DNA of 64,000 nucleotides from Burkholderia sp. FERM BP-3421 (lineage in GTDB: Bacteria; Pseudomonadota; Gammaproteobacteria; Burkholderiales; Burkholderiaceae), in assembly GCF_028657905.1 (NCBI RefSeq), contig NZ_CP117782.1:2666001-2730000 (forward strand), written 5' to 3'. Positions 8,686 to 17,521 of this stretch are shown here, piece after piece. Within the stretch, counting starts at the first letter, position 1; each line of letters opens with the position of its first letter. Position numbers and translations under genes: made by a program. The notes below the pieces were generated by a model that saw only the letters and a list, made by a program, of their open reading frames with translations, was not told where the DNA came from and did no database searches.

Positions 8686-8955
8686 CTACTGACCTTCGCC
8701 GAACTTGTCGGCGATCAATTTCAGCAGTGAATCCATCGCCTCTTTTTCATCCGGCCCCTCGGTCTCGATCGTGATCGTGCTGCCAATCCCCGCCGCCAGC
8801 ATCATCACGCCCATGATGCTCTTCGCATTGATCCGGCGACCGTTGCGGGTCATCCAGACCTCGGCCTGGAAATTCCCGGCCAGCTGGGTCAGCTTGGCGG
8901 AGGCCCGGGCATGCAGCCCCAATTTATTCACGATGGTCGTTTCTTGCTGAAGCAT
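8686..8955 (-). CDS. ptsH: PTS phosphocarrier protein HPr
   Basis: An 89-residue HPr. The phosphoacceptor His is in NKLGLHARASAKL (about residue 16) and the Ser-46-type regulatory segment is NAKSIMGVMMLAAGIG. The protein accepts phosphate from enzyme I and passes it to EIIA proteins. It sits immediately downstream of the EIIA gene manX and upstream of ptsI, the usual beta-proteobacterial order. In this clade the Ser is often a target of HPr kinase (HprK, not in this window); that regulation is inferred from family knowledge. Confidence 0.97.
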   Translation of the reverse strand: MLQQETTIVNKLGLHARASAKLTQLAGNFQAEVWMTRNGRRINAKSIMGVMMLAAGIGSTITIETEGPDEKEAMDSLLKLIADKFGEGQ

Positions 8956-9030
8956 GGTTTCCGGTGATCAGGTCAGGGCAGCCGGCGAGCGCTTCGCCGG
9001 CCGGGGGTTGAATGACATGCATCCGCCCGC

Positions 9031-9504
9031 TCAGTGCGGCTCGGCCTGCGGTTTCGGTTCGGGCGGAATCGGCGCGCACTCGCCGCAGCCGAGCCCGGGC
9101 GAGCGCGGCGGCGGCGTGCCGGCCGCGACTTCGTGGATCCCCTTGGTGGAACCCGCGAGCGCCTTGTCGACGAGCGTATCGAGCGGCGTGGTGCGGTAAC
9201 AGACCGCGCGCACCAGCATCGGCAGATTGACGCCCGCGAGCACGCGGACCCCGTCGAGCTTCGCGAGCTGGCCCGCGATGTTCGCGGGCGTCGCGCCGTA
9301 CATGTCGGTCAGCACGAGCGCGCCGTTCTCTTCCTTCAGGCGCGCAAGCTCGGCGTGCGCGAACGCCATCACCTGAACGGGATCGCTGTCGGCCTGCACG
9401 TCGATGCAGCCGATGCGCGCGGGCACCCCGCCGTAGATATGCGAGATGCAGTCCCGCAGAGCGGTCGCGAGCGGTGCATGCGCGATGATGAGAATGCCAG
9501 CCAT
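9031..9504 (-). CDS. manX: PTS mannose/fructose-family EIIA component
   Basis: A 157-residue EIIA-Man domain protein, starting MAGILIIAHAPLATALRDC. The phosphoaccepting His is in the IAHAPL segment near residue 9, and the family signature LTDMYGATPANIAGQL follows. The C-terminal 25 residues are Pro/Cys-rich and not part of the domain. It lacks the EIIB half found in E. coli ManX. With ptsH and ptsI it forms an incomplete phosphorelay with no permease, as in other Burkholderia, where it is thought to regulate rather than to transport. The start ATG is at 9502-9504; the open frame upstream is not conserved. Confidence 0.9.
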   Translation of the reverse strand: MAGILIIAHAPLATALRDCISHIYGGVPARIGCIDVQADSDPVQVMAFAHAELARLKEENGALVLTDMYGATPANIAGQLAKLDGVRVLAGVNLPMLVRAVCYRTTPLDTLVDKALAGSTKGIHEVAAGTPPPRSPGLGCGECAPIPPEPKPQAEPH

Positions 9505-9639
9505 ATCAGCCTTGCAACGAGTTCGGCCCGCCTGCCGGGCCTGGCGCACGAGAAACCGTGCCGGGCAAGCGGGCATTGTAGCAGGCCGTCCGGACCGGCC
9601 GGCGACGGGGCCTGCGCGGCCGCCGCCGGTGCCGGCGGG

Positions 9640-10596
9640 TCAGCCGGCGGCGCGCTCCAGCGCGTCGACGAACATCGCCGCCACATCGAAACCGGTCTGC
9701 TCCATGATTTCACGGAAACAGGTCGGGCTCGTGACATTCACTTCGGTCAGCCAGTCGCCGATCGCGTCGAGGCCGACGAGCAGCAAGCCGCGCGCCGCCA
9801 GCACGGGCGCCAGCGTCTCCGCGATCTCGCGGTCGCGCGCGGTGAGCGGCTGCGCGACGCCGAGACCGCCTGCAGCCAGATTACCGCGCACTTCATTCCC
9901 CTGCGGAATCCGGGCAAGCGAGTACGGAACCGGTACACCGCCGATAACCAGGATACGCTTGTCGCCCGCCTTGATCTCGGGAATGAATTTCTGCGCCATC
10001 ACCGAGCGCGCGCCATCGTGGCTCAACATCTCGATGATCGAGCCGAGGTTCATCCCGTCGGCCTTCACGCGGAACACGCCCATCCCGCCCATGCCGTCGA
10101 GCGGCTTCAGGATCACGTCGCCGTGCTCCGCGTGGAACGCGCGCAGGCGCGCGGCGTCGCGCGTGACGAGCGTCGGCGCGACGAACTGCGGGAATTCGCC
10201 GATCGCGAGCTTTTCGGAGTGATCGCGGATCGCCTGCGGCCGGTTGAACACACGCGCGCCGCCGCGCTCGGCCTGCTCGAGCAGCCAGGTCGAGGTCACG
10301 TACTCCATGTCGAACGGCGGATCCTTGCGCATCAGCACCGCGCCGAACGACGCGAGCGCGCGCGCCTCGACCGGGCCCGCCTCGTGCCACGGCGCGCGAT
10401 GCAGGTCGGCGGCGTCGCCGACGAGCGTCACGCGGCGCACGTCCGCCTCGACATGCGCGCCCGTCCACGCGAGATGGCGCGGCTCGCACGCATAGACTGC
10501 GTGGCCGCGGCGCGCGGCCTCGGCCATCATCGCGTAGGTCGAATCCTTGTAGATCCGGAACTGATCGAGCGGATCGGCGATAAAGAGGATATCCAT
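9640..10596 (-). CDS. gshB: Glutathione synthetase
   Basis: A 318-residue ATP-grasp enzyme joining gamma-glutamylcysteine and glycine. The N-terminal MDILFIADPLDQFRIYKDST is typical of prokaryotic GshB. The ATP-grasp core shows DVILKPLDGMGGMGVFR and KAGDKRILVIGG, and the C-terminus ends with DWLTEVNVTSPTCFREI, the Mg-binding segment. It follows gshA on the same strand after 36 bases, so the two are likely co-transcribed and may read on into manX. Length is normal. Confidence 0.97.
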   Translation of the reverse strand: MDILFIADPLDQFRIYKDSTYAMMAEAARRGHAVYACEPRHLAWTGAHVEADVRRVTLVGDAADLHRAPWHEAGPVEARALASFGAVLMRKDPPFDMEYVTSTWLLEQAERGGARVFNRPQAIRDHSEKLAIGEFPQFVAPTLVTRDAARLRAFHAEHGDVILKPLDGMGGMGVFRVKADGMNLGSIIEMLSHDGARSVMAQKFIPEIKAGDKRILVIGGVPVPYSLARIPQGNEVRGNLAAGGLGVAQPLTARDREIAETLAPVLAARGLLLVGLDAIGDWLTEVNVTSPTCFREIMEQTGFDVAAMFVDALERAAG

Positions 10597-10632
10597 GCGG
10601 TCCCTGAGCGTGGTGGGGCTGCGCCCCGCGAT

Positions 10633-11922
10633 TTATACCTGGATGGCTTCCGGGTCGGTCTTCTCGAGCTCCACCGACGACGCGAGCAACCCGAGCCGCG
10701 CGACCACGCCGTACATGTAGAAGCGGTTCGGCGGCGCGGCGCCCGGCTTCGCGTGCGCGTCCGGCAGCGCGGTGTGCTCGAAGCCGAGCGGCACGTAGTG
10801 CATGCCGGGGGCGTTCAGGTTCTGGTCGCGCTCGCGCGCGCCGTGGGTGCGGTAGAACCCGCCCACCACGTAACGGTCGATCATGTAGACGACCGGCTCG
10901 GCCACTTCGTCGCCGATCCGCTCGAACGTGTACACGCCTTCCTGCACGATCACGTCGCGCACCGCGAGCCCCGCCTTCGATTCCGACATGCGCGCGCGCT
11001 CGGCCTTCGTCATGCGGCCGATCTCCGCGGCGTCGTGCACGGTCATCACGCCGCGCCCCGCGGTGCCCGCGTCGCCCTTCACGACCACGTACGGCTTCTC
11101 GCTGATGCCGTACTCGCGGTACTTGCGCGCGATCTTCTTGAGCACCGCGTCGATCGCCTCGGCGAGCGCGCCGCCGCCCTCCTGCGCCTGCCAGTCGATA
11201 TCTTCGACGTGCGCGAAGTACGGGTTCACCATCCACGGGTCGACGCCGACCATCTTCGCGAACTTCTTCGCGACGTCGTCGTAGCAGGCGAAGTGATTCG
11301 ACTTGCGGCGCACCGCCCAGCCCGCGTGCAGCGGCGGCAGCAGATACTGCTCGTGCAGGTTTTCGAGCACGGCCGGGATGCCCGCCGACAGATCGTTGTT
11401 CAGCAGGATCGAGCACGGCTCGAAATTCTTCAGGCCGAGACGGCGCGGCGTGCGCTCGAGCGGCTCCAGCACGATCTTCTGGCCGTCGGCCAGCGTGATC
11501 GGCGTGAGTTCGGCGATGCCCGGATCGAGCGAGCCGAAGCGCACGTTGAGCCCGGCCTGGCGCATGATCGTCGCGAGCCGCGCGACGTTCTCGAGATAGA
11601 ACGCGTTGCGGGTCGGCAGCTCGGGAATCACGAGCAGATTCTTCGCATCGGGACAGATCTTCTCGATCGCGGCCATCGCGGCCTGCACGGCGAGCGGCAG
11701 CACTTCGGGCGGCAGGTTGTTGAAGCTGCCGGGAAACAGGTTCGCATCGACGGGCGCGAGCTTGAAGCCCGCATTGCGCAGGTCGACCGAACAATAGAAC
11801 GGCGGTGTGTGTTCCTGCCATTCGAGCCTGAACCAGCGTTCAATGGCAGGCGTGGCGTCGAGGATCTTCCGCTCCAATTCGAGCAGCGGACCATTTAACG
11901 CCGTAACGAGGTGGGGAACCAT
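10633..11922 (-). CDS. gshA: Glutamate-cysteine ligase (beta-proteobacterial ATP-grasp type)
   Basis: A 429-residue protein of the GshA class first named from Acidithiobacillus ferrooxidans, unrelated to E. coli GshA. It starts MVPHLVTALNGPLLELERKIL and carries VVKGDAGTAGRGVMTVHDAAE (nucleotide-binding loop) and DRYVVGGFYRTHGARERDQNLN. It makes gamma-glutamylcysteine in the first step of glutathione synthesis in the cytosol. The gene is immediately upstream of gshB, which supports the assignment. The ATG at 11920-11922 is preceded by an AT-rich region, probably the operon promoter. Confidence 0.93.
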   Translation of the reverse strand: MVPHLVTALNGPLLELERKILDATPAIERWFRLEWQEHTPPFYCSVDLRNAGFKLAPVDANLFPGSFNNLPPEVLPLAVQAAMAAIEKICPDAKNLLVIPELPTRNAFYLENVARLATIMRQAGLNVRFGSLDPGIAELTPITLADGQKIVLEPLERTPRRLGLKNFEPCSILLNNDLSAGIPAVLENLHEQYLLPPLHAGWAVRRKSNHFACYDDVAKKFAKMVGVDPWMVNPYFAHVEDIDWQAQEGGGALAEAIDAVLKKIARKYREYGISEKPYVVVKGDAGTAGRGVMTVHDAAEIGRMTKAERARMSESKAGLAVRDVIVQEGVYTFERIGDEVAEPVVYMIDRYVVGGFYRTHGARERDQNLNAPGMHYVPLGFEHTALPDAHAKPGAAPPNRFYMYGVVARLGLLASSVELEKTDPEAIQV

Positions 11923-12073
11923 GAATCACTCGCGGACGGGAGAAAAAAGATTGTAGAGCAATTGCCTACCGCATTTGGGGATTGTTCCCGCGATCGCAAG
12001 GATTTAATGGATGTTTATCGCTATAGACCTGATAGCCGACAGGGTTTAACGGCGCCACACCGCCGCCACACCC

Positions 12074-12099
12074 AAAAAAGAGCCCGCCGAACGGCGGGC
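12074..12099 (-). terminator. Rho-independent terminator after amtB
   Basis: Arms 12082-12089 and 12092-12099 are perfectly complementary, and on the minus strand the hairpin is followed by TCTTTTTTGGG. It lies about 80 bases past the amtB stop and separates the glnK-amtB transcript from gshA. Confidence 0.85.
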
Positions 12100-12179
12100 C
12101 GAAGTCGCTGCGCTCATGCATTCCGGGCGGCGCGGCGTGAAACGGGCCGCGCGCCCGACGAACCGATCACGACCTGCGC

Positions 12180-13676
12180 TTACTCGACATGCTCGCCGTG
12201 CAGGATCACGTCGAGGCCCTCGCGCTCTTCCTCTTCCGACACGCGCAGGCCCATCACCAGATCGATCCCCTTCAACAGCACGAAACTGACCACGCCGCTG
12301 TAGACCAGCGTGATCGCCACGCCCTTGGCCTGCAGCAGCAGGCTGCCGTCGGCGCCGCCGATGTCCTTGACCGCGAACACGCCCGTCAGCAGCGCGCCGA
12401 GGATCCCGCCCACGCCGTGCACGCCGAAGGCGTCGAGCGAATCGTCGTAGCCGAGCTTGGTCTTGAGCCAGGTCGCCGACCAGAAGCACACGACGCCCGC
12501 CGCGATGCCGATCACGAGCGCACCGGCGACGCCGACGAAGCCGGCGGCCGGCGTGATCGCGACCAGCCCGGCGACCGCGCCCGACACGATGCCGAGCACC
12601 GAGGGCCGGCCCTTCGCGATCCATTCGGCGAACATCCAGCCGAGCGCCGCGCAGGCGGTGGCCACCTGGGTCGTCAGCATCGCGAACCCGGCGCGGCCGT
12701 CGGCCGCGACCGCCGAACCCGCGTTGAAGCCGAACCAGCCGACCCACAGCATCGAGCCGCCGATCAGCGTCAGCACCAGATTGTGCGGCGCCATCGCCTC
12801 GCGGCCATAGCCGACCCGCTTGCCGAGCACGAGGCAGGACACGAGGCCCGCGATGCCGGCATTGATGTGCACGACGGTGCCGCCCGCGAAGTCGAGCACG
12901 CCGTCCGACGACAGCCAGCCGGTCGGCTCCCACACCATGTGCGCGATCGGCACATAGACGATCAGCGACCAGAGCGTCATGAACACCAGCATCGCCGAGA
13001 ACTTCATGCGGTCCGCGAACGCGCCGCAGATCAACGCCGGCGTGATGATCGCGAAGGTCATCTGGTAGACGAAATAAACCGTCTCGGGGATCGTCGGCGC
13101 GAGGTGGCTGACGGTCAGCGTGGTGGCCTTGTCGCCGTGGATGTAGTTCATGCCCGACAGGAACACCCGCGAGAAGCCGCCGATGAAGCCGTTGCCCGGC
13201 GTGAACGCGAGGCTGTAGCCGACCACCGTCCACAGCACCGTGATCAGCGCCGTGATCGCGAAGCTCTGCATCACGGTCGCGAGCACGTTCTTCTTGCGGA
13301 CCATGCCGCCGTAGAACAGCGCGAGGCCCGGGATCGTCATGAACAGCACGAGGGCCGTCGAGGTCAGCATCCACGCGGTGTCGCCGGAATTGATCTTCGA
13401 CGAATCGACCGAGAACGGCGCGGTCGGCGCGGCGGGCGCCGCCGCCGAAGCCGGCGCGGCGGCCGCGGCCGCGGCGCTGGCCTCGGCCGGCGCCGCCGCG
13501 GGCGCGCTCGCGGCCGGCGCGGCGGCCGCGCTGGCGTCGGGCGCGGAAGCCGCGGTGTCGGAGGCCGTCGCGGCGGAAGCCGCGGCCGCCGACGCGGCGT
13601 CGTCGGCCAGTGCCGTGCCCACGCCGCCCGCAATCAGCGAGCCGGCCATCAGCAGGGACATCAGGAAGTTGCGCAT
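12180..13676 (-). CDS. amtB: Ammonium transporter AmtB
   Basis: A 498-residue Amt/Rh channel. After a cleavable-looking N-terminus (FLMSLLMAGSLIAGGVGTALA) there is an unusually long Ala/Pro-rich periplasmic stretch (residues about 25-95), then the eleven-helix transporter starting at DTAWMLTSTALVLFMTIPG. Conserved elements include FYGGMVRKKN, DFAGGTVVHINAGIAGL and FNAGSA; the twin-His pore is represented by VHINAG and HGVGGILGALLTG. It conducts NH3/NH4+ into the cell and is blocked by unmodified GlnK. It lies 37 bases downstream of glnK and must be co-transcribed with it from the sigma-54 promoter at 14112-14126. Confidence 0.96.
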   Translation of the reverse strand: MRNFLMSLLMAGSLIAGGVGTALADDAASAAAASAATASDTAASAPDASAAAAPAASAPAAAPAEASAAAAAAAPASAAAPAAPTAPFSVDSSKINSGDTAWMLTSTALVLFMTIPGLALFYGGMVRKKNVLATVMQSFAITALITVLWTVVGYSLAFTPGNGFIGGFSRVFLSGMNYIHGDKATTLTVSHLAPTIPETVYFVYQMTFAIITPALICGAFADRMKFSAMLVFMTLWSLIVYVPIAHMVWEPTGWLSSDGVLDFAGGTVVHINAGIAGLVSCLVLGKRVGYGREAMAPHNLVLTLIGGSMLWVGWFGFNAGSAVAADGRAGFAMLTTQVATACAALGWMFAEWIAKGRPSVLGIVSGAVAGLVAITPAAGFVGVAGALVIGIAAGVVCFWSATWLKTKLGYDDSLDAFGVHGVGGILGALLTGVFAVKDIGGADGSLLLQAKGVAITLVYSGVVSFVLLKGIDLVMGLRVSEEEEREGLDVILHGEHVE

Positions 13677-13713
13677 CTTGGGTTTCCTCTTATCGCTCGT
13701 CTTGTGTCGTGTA

Positions 13714-14052
13714 TTACAGGGCGTCCGCGCCCGTCTCCCCGGTGCGGATCCGGACCACCTGCTCGATCGGCGTGACGAAGATCTTGCCGTCGCCGATCTT
13801 GCCGGTGCGCGCGGCCCGCTCGATCGCTTCCACCGCCTGTTCGACGAGATCGTCCGACACCGCGGCCTCGATCTTCATCTTGGGCAGGAAATCGACCACG
13901 TATTCCGCCCCCCGATACAGCTCGGTGTGCCCCTTCTGGCGGCCGAAGCCCTTGACCTCGGTGACCGTGATGCCCGAGACGCCGAGGGCCGACAGGGCCT
14001 CGCGCGTCTCATCGAGCTTGAACGGCTTGATGATGGCGGTAATCAGTTTCAT
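13714..14052 (-). CDS. glnK: Nitrogen regulatory protein P-II
   Basis: A 112-residue PII protein starting MKLITAIIKPFKLDETREAL. The T-loop carries Tyr51 in HTELYRGAEY, the uridylylation site, and the B-loop AARTGKIGDGKIFV binds ATP. It senses 2-oxoglutarate/ATP/ADP and controls AmtB. Its position directly before amtB marks it as the GlnK paralogue. The start at 14050-14052 is fixed by family alignment. A good sigma-54 promoter lies about 60 bases upstream, and an NtrC-type palindrome lies further upstream. Confidence 0.96.
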   Translation of the reverse strand: MKLITAIIKPFKLDETREALSALGVSGITVTEVKGFGRQKGHTELYRGAEYVVDFLPKMKIEAAVSDDLVEQAVEAIERAARTGKIGDGKIFVTPIEQVVRIRTGETGADAL

Positions 14053-14111
14053 GAAATCCTCTCGCTGTGTTGTCCCGTCAACCCGCTTGCCTGTGTGACG
14101 GGACACCCTGA

Positions 14112-14126
14112 GCAACTCGCATGCCA
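14112..14126 (-). promoter_or_regulatory. Sigma-54 promoter of glnK-amtB
   Basis: On the minus strand the sequence reads TGGCATG-CGAG-TTGCT. It matches the -24/-12 consensus TGGCACG-N4-TTGCW at all invariant positions (GG and GC, correct spacing). It lies 60 bases before the glnK ATG, giving a leader of roughly 50 bases. Confidence 0.75.
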
Positions 14127-14384
14127 TGTCGCGCCGCACGGCGCTCAACAGGCTTTCAGCAAGATTTCCGCGGTGCAGCGAGGCGGCGCTCAGGCGCGCG
14201 CAGCCTGGGCCGAACGGCCAACGCTCGGCCAGTTCGCTGGCGCAGCAAAAGGATCATTGCTAGAGTTCACGCACGTCCAAGGCATGAGGGCCCCGATCAG
14301 GCGGCCGCCATGCCCGGAAAACGGGCCCGGCCCGCGCACCAATTCCGGTCATGCGCGCCTTCCGGGCACGAACGTAACGGCACA

Positions 14385-14401
14385 TGCACAAATAATGTGC
14401 A
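14385..14401. promoter_or_regulatory. NtrC-type binding site upstream of glnK-amtB
   Basis: A 17-bp palindrome TGCAC-N7-GTGCA with an AT-rich centre, the geometry of the NtrC consensus. It is about 260 bases upstream of the glnK sigma-54 promoter, which is workable for an enhancer, and 16 bases before the ubiK start, so it could also affect ubiK. Confidence 0.6.
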
Positions 14402-14417
14402 AAGAAGGGGAAACACC

Positions 14418-14669
14418 ATGAAGCAACCCAGCGACGTTTTCAACGACCTGCAGGCGCGGGTCGGCGATCTGCTGAAAAACTCGCCGGCCAGGGATGTCGA
14501 GCGCAACGTGAAGGCCATGCTCACGCAAGGCTTCTCGAAGCTCGATCTCGTCACCCGCGAGGAGTTCGACACGCAGACGCAGGTGCTCGCACGCACCCGC
14601 GTCCGGCTCGAGGAGCTGGAAAAACGCGTCGCGGAACTCGAGCAGAAGCTGGCCGACGCCCAATCCTGA
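14418..14669 (+). CDS. ubiK: Ubiquinone biosynthesis accessory factor UbiK (YqiC family)
   Basis: An 83-residue protein of the BMFP/YqiC family. The N-terminal amphipathic region (PSDVFNDLQARVGDLLKNSPARDVERNVKAML) is followed by a C-terminal coiled coil (REEFDTQTQVLARTRVRLEELEKRVAELEQKL). UbiK binds the Ubi complex with UbiJ and is needed for efficient aerobic ubiquinone synthesis. The ATG follows an AAGGGGAAACACC Shine-Dalgarno region. It is divergent from glnK and 161 bases upstream of the comM-like gene. Some homologues are annotated only as membrane fusogenic protein. Confidence 0.88.
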   Translation: MKQPSDVFNDLQARVGDLLKNSPARDVERNVKAMLTQGFSKLDLVTREEFDTQTQVLARTRVRLEELEKRVAELEQKLADAQS

Positions 14670-14677
14670 CCTCGCGC

Positions 14678-14700
14678 GGACGCCGGCCCGGCCGGCGTCC
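14678..14700 (+). terminator. Hairpin after ubiK, possible terminator
   Basis: A 9-bp perfect stem (arms 14678-14686 and 14692-14700) lies nine bases past the ubiK stop. There is no T run, so intrinsic termination is uncertain. Confidence 0.45.
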
Positions 14701-14830
14701 GCCGCTCACCGCCGCTCTCGCGGCCCGGTTTTCCGTCCCAGTTCGCGCCTCGCCGGCAAGCGCGCAGCGAAATCGCCCACCTTGAACGAAGCGCGGCCCG
14801 CCGCGCTTCGCCCAGCGAGGAGTGCCCGCC

Positions 14831-16381
14831 ATGTCGCTCGCCGTCGTGCGCAGTCGCGCCCCGGCCGCCGGCCGCGCGCCGGACGTCACCGTCGAAATCC
14901 ATCTGGCCAACGGCCTGCCGGCGTTCTCGATCGTCGGCCTGCCCGACCTCGAAGTCCGCGAAAGCCGCGAGCGCGTACGCGCCGCGCTGCAGAACTGCGG
15001 CTTCGACTTCCCGGTGCGCCGCATCACCGTCAATCTCGCGCCCGCCGACCTGCCCAAGGAATCGGGCCGCTTCGACCTGCCCATCGCGCTCGGCATCCTC
15101 GCCGCGAGCGGGCAACTGCCGCCCGGCGTGCTCGACGGGCGCGAGTTCGCGGGCGAGCTGTCGCTCACGGGCGCGCTGCGGCCGATGCGCGGCGCATTCG
15201 CGATGGCCTGCGGCACCGCGCGCGGCGCGGCGGAGCCCGATGCGCGGGCCGCCGCCGGCCCGCCCGAACTGTATCTGCCGCTCGCGAGCGCGGCCGAGGC
15301 GGCGCTCGCGCCCGGCGTGACGGTTTACGGCGCGCCCGACCTGCCGGCGCTGTGCGCCCATCTGGCCGGCGCGCCGGACGGCCGCCTCACGCCCGCGACC
15401 GCGCCCTGTCTCGACGCGCGGCCGGGCTCGCCGGTCCCGGACCTCGCCGACGTGATCGGTCAGCGCGAGGCGCGCCGCGCGCTGGAGGTCGCGGCAGCGG
15501 GCGGGCACCACCTGCTGATGGTCGGGCCGCCCGGCGCGGGCAAATCGATGCTCGCCGCGCGGCTGCCGGGCCTCCTGCCGCCGATGAGCGACGACGAGGC
15601 GCTCGCGTCGGCGGCGCTGCTGTCGTCGAGCCGGCTCGGCTTCTCGCCCGCGCAGTGGCGGCGGCGGCCGTTTCGCGCGCCCCATCATTCATCGAGCGCG
15701 GCGGCGCTCGTCGGCGGCCGCAACCCGCCGCAGCCCGGCGAGATCACGCTCGCGCACCTCGGCGTGCTGTTCCTCGACGAATTGCCCGAATTCGACCGGC
15801 ACGTGCTCGAAACGCTGCGCGAGCCGCTGGAGGCCGGCCACATCACGATCTCGCGCGCCGCGCTGCAGGCCGAGTTCCCGGCCGCGTGCCAGCTCGTCGC
15901 CGCGATGAATCCGTGCCCCTGCGGCTGGCGCGGCGATCCCGCCGGGCGCTGCCGCTGCACGCCGGACCTCGCCGCGCGCTACCTGCGCAAGCTGTCCGGT
16001 CCGCTGCTCGATCGCATCGACATCCAGATCGAGCTGCCCGCGCTCACGCCGGCCGAGCTGTCGGAACGGTCGGGCGCACCGGGCGAGACGAGCGCGGTGG
16101 TGGCGGAGCGGGTGGCCGGGGCGCGGGCGCGGCAGCTCGCGCGACAGGGCAAGACCAACCATGCGTTGAGCGGGCGCGAAGCCGACGAACTGTGCCGGCC
16201 CGATCATGCGGGCGACCTGCTGCTGCGCGAGGCGGGCGAGCGGTTCGGGTGGTCGGCGCGCGCGCATTACCGGGTGTTGAAGGTCGCGCGCACGATCGCG
16301 GATCTGGCCGGCGGCGCGGCGCCCGATGCCGCGCAGATCGCGGAGGCGATCCGGTATCGGCGGGTGGTGGCGGGCGGGTGA
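14831..16381 (+). CDS. comM: YifB/ComM-family Mg-chelatase-like AAA+ ATPase
   Basis: A 516-residue protein with an N-terminal Lon-like domain (VEIHLANGLPAFSIVGLPD), a Mg-chelatase-type AAA+ core with Walker A GPPGAGKSMLAARLPG and Walker B-like GVLFLDELPEFDR, the Cys-rich NPCPCGW insert, and the C-terminal ATPase lid. ComM is a hexameric helicase that promotes branch migration during natural transformation; homologues occur in non-competent species too. I chose the ATG at 14831 because GAGGAG lies eight bases upstream; a GTG at 14822 overlaps the Shine-Dalgarno. Downstream is a 417-base non-coding island. Confidence 0.92.
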   Translation: MSLAVVRSRAPAAGRAPDVTVEIHLANGLPAFSIVGLPDLEVRESRERVRAALQNCGFDFPVRRITVNLAPADLPKESGRFDLPIALGILAASGQLPPGVLDGREFAGELSLTGALRPMRGAFAMACGTARGAAEPDARAAAGPPELYLPLASAAEAALAPGVTVYGAPDLPALCAHLAGAPDGRLTPATAPCLDARPGSPVPDLADVIGQREARRALEVAAAGGHHLLMVGPPGAGKSMLAARLPGLLPPMSDDEALASAALLSSSRLGFSPAQWRRRPFRAPHHSSSAAALVGGRNPPQPGEITLAHLGVLFLDELPEFDRHVLETLREPLEAGHITISRAALQAEFPAACQLVAAMNPCPCGWRGDPAGRCRCTPDLAARYLRKLSGPLLDRIDIQIELPALTPAELSERSGAPGETSAVVAERVAGARARQLARQGKTNHALSGREADELCRPDHAGDLLLREAGERFGWSARAHYRVLKVARTIADLAGGAAPDAAQIAEAIRYRRVVAGG

Positions 16382-16798
16382 GCACATGCCGGGCATGGAG
16401 CCGCCCCCCCCGGCGGGCCGGCCGCCGAAACGCACGCCGGACAGGCTGCGCGCTCCCCGGCGTCTCCGGCGTTCTCTCCCGGTCAGACATAAAAATCCGC
16501 TGTCAAGACTTGACTTATGCACATTTCCGCGTATGAAGCCCTGCGTACGCTCATCCGCGGCGGCTTCACGAAGCAAGCACGCAACCCATTGATTAATTTG
16601 ATTTTTTAATCAACCGACGTGAACCCCGAAACGCGTCGGCCCTGTTCCCGGCCGGGTTTCGCGGCGATCGGGCCGCACTTGTCAACAAAGTTATCCACAT
16701 CCATTGTGGATAGCTCAAAAAGCCCTGCAAAATCCGGCGATTAGCGGCTTTTCCTGCGAAGCGACTTCAATCCGCGCACCCGTCGCGCGAACCCCGCC
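16382..16798. other. Non-coding AT-rich island with DnaA-box-like inverted pair
   Basis: No credible gene is present. The segment 16480-16750 is markedly AT-richer than its surroundings. It contains an 8-bp inverted repeat (TTGATTAA at 16589-16596 and TTAATCAA at 16606-16613), a perfect DnaA box TTATCCACA at 16691-16699, and the inverted partner TGTGGATA at 16705-16712. The island separates convergent genes (comM-like and the lipoprotein gene), so it is not a promoter region for either. Confidence 0.6.
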
Positions 16799-17329
16799 TC
16801 AATCGAGCTTCAGCGATCCGAAGAACTGCTCGAGTTGTTCGTCGGGCGGCGCGGCATCCGCGATCACGATCGCCTGATACACATGCCGGCCGCGCGCCAC
16901 CAGCCGCGCGACGGCGATCTTGCGCGCCGCGCCCGCGCCGTCGAGCCGCAGCTCGACGCCCGCCGTCTGCCCGCCCGCCGCGAGCGGCACCAGCACCGGC
17001 TTGACCGCCGGCTCGGCCCCCAGGTTGCGCGCGAGCCCGGCCCGCAGGTAGTCGAGCACCGCGTGCTGGGTCGCGTCGCGCTCGTCCGGCAGCATCACCG
17101 TCCCGACCGCGTACACCGCGCCCGACAAGTGCGCGGCCTGCATCCGCATCTCCATCGGCACGCCGCCGATCTCGACCTGATGCGCCTCCACGGTCGGCTT
17201 CGCCGGCAGATCGACGCTGTAGCCGGCATCGCTGTGCAGCGTGCGCCAGTCGTACGCGGGCGTGCAGGCCGCGCAGGCCACGCACGCGCACCCCACGACG
17301 AACGCGCGCCGCCACCCCGCGACGCGCAT
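16799..17329 (-). CDS. Putative lipoprotein of unknown function
   Basis: A 176-residue exported protein. The N-terminus MRVAGWRRAFVVGCACVACAACTP is a short signal with several possible lipobox cysteines. The mature part contains YSVDLPAKPTVEAHQVEIGGVPMEM and VARGRHVYQAIVIADAAPPDEQLEQFFGSLKLD, which resemble small envelope proteins with a PsbP/DUF-type fold that end in a FxxSFRL-like motif. I do not recognise a function. The start is uncertain: an ATG at 17369-17371 would add 14 residues, and neither has a clear Shine-Dalgarno. It is divergent from the TlpA-like gene. Confidence 0.75.
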   Translation of the reverse strand: MRVAGWRRAFVVGCACVACAACTPAYDWRTLHSDAGYSVDLPAKPTVEAHQVEIGGVPMEMRMQAAHLSGAVYAVGTVMLPDERDATQHAVLDYLRAGLARNLGAEPAVKPVLVPLAAGGQTAGVELRLDGAGAARKIAVARLVARGRHVYQAIVIADAAPPDEQLEQFFGSLKLD

Positions 17330-17521
17330 GCGCCACGTCGCTCGAACCAGGGACAAACCGGTATGAATCATGCGTCTCGAACCATCATGCAAAACGCGCA
17401 TTATCCGCTGCCGCGCGGCGCGGCGGGCCGCGATGCGCGCGGTCGATTGACGGTACAATGAGCGCCGTTCCCGCGGCCCGCGCGCCGCGCGCCTTGTCCC
17501 CGCACTCCCGAGGCCCAGCCG

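Noticed and set aside
16589..16712. Chromosomal replication origin
   Set aside because: Only one consensus DnaA box and one inverted partner are visible. There is no dnaA, dnaN, rpmH, parA or parB gene nearby and no further box cluster.
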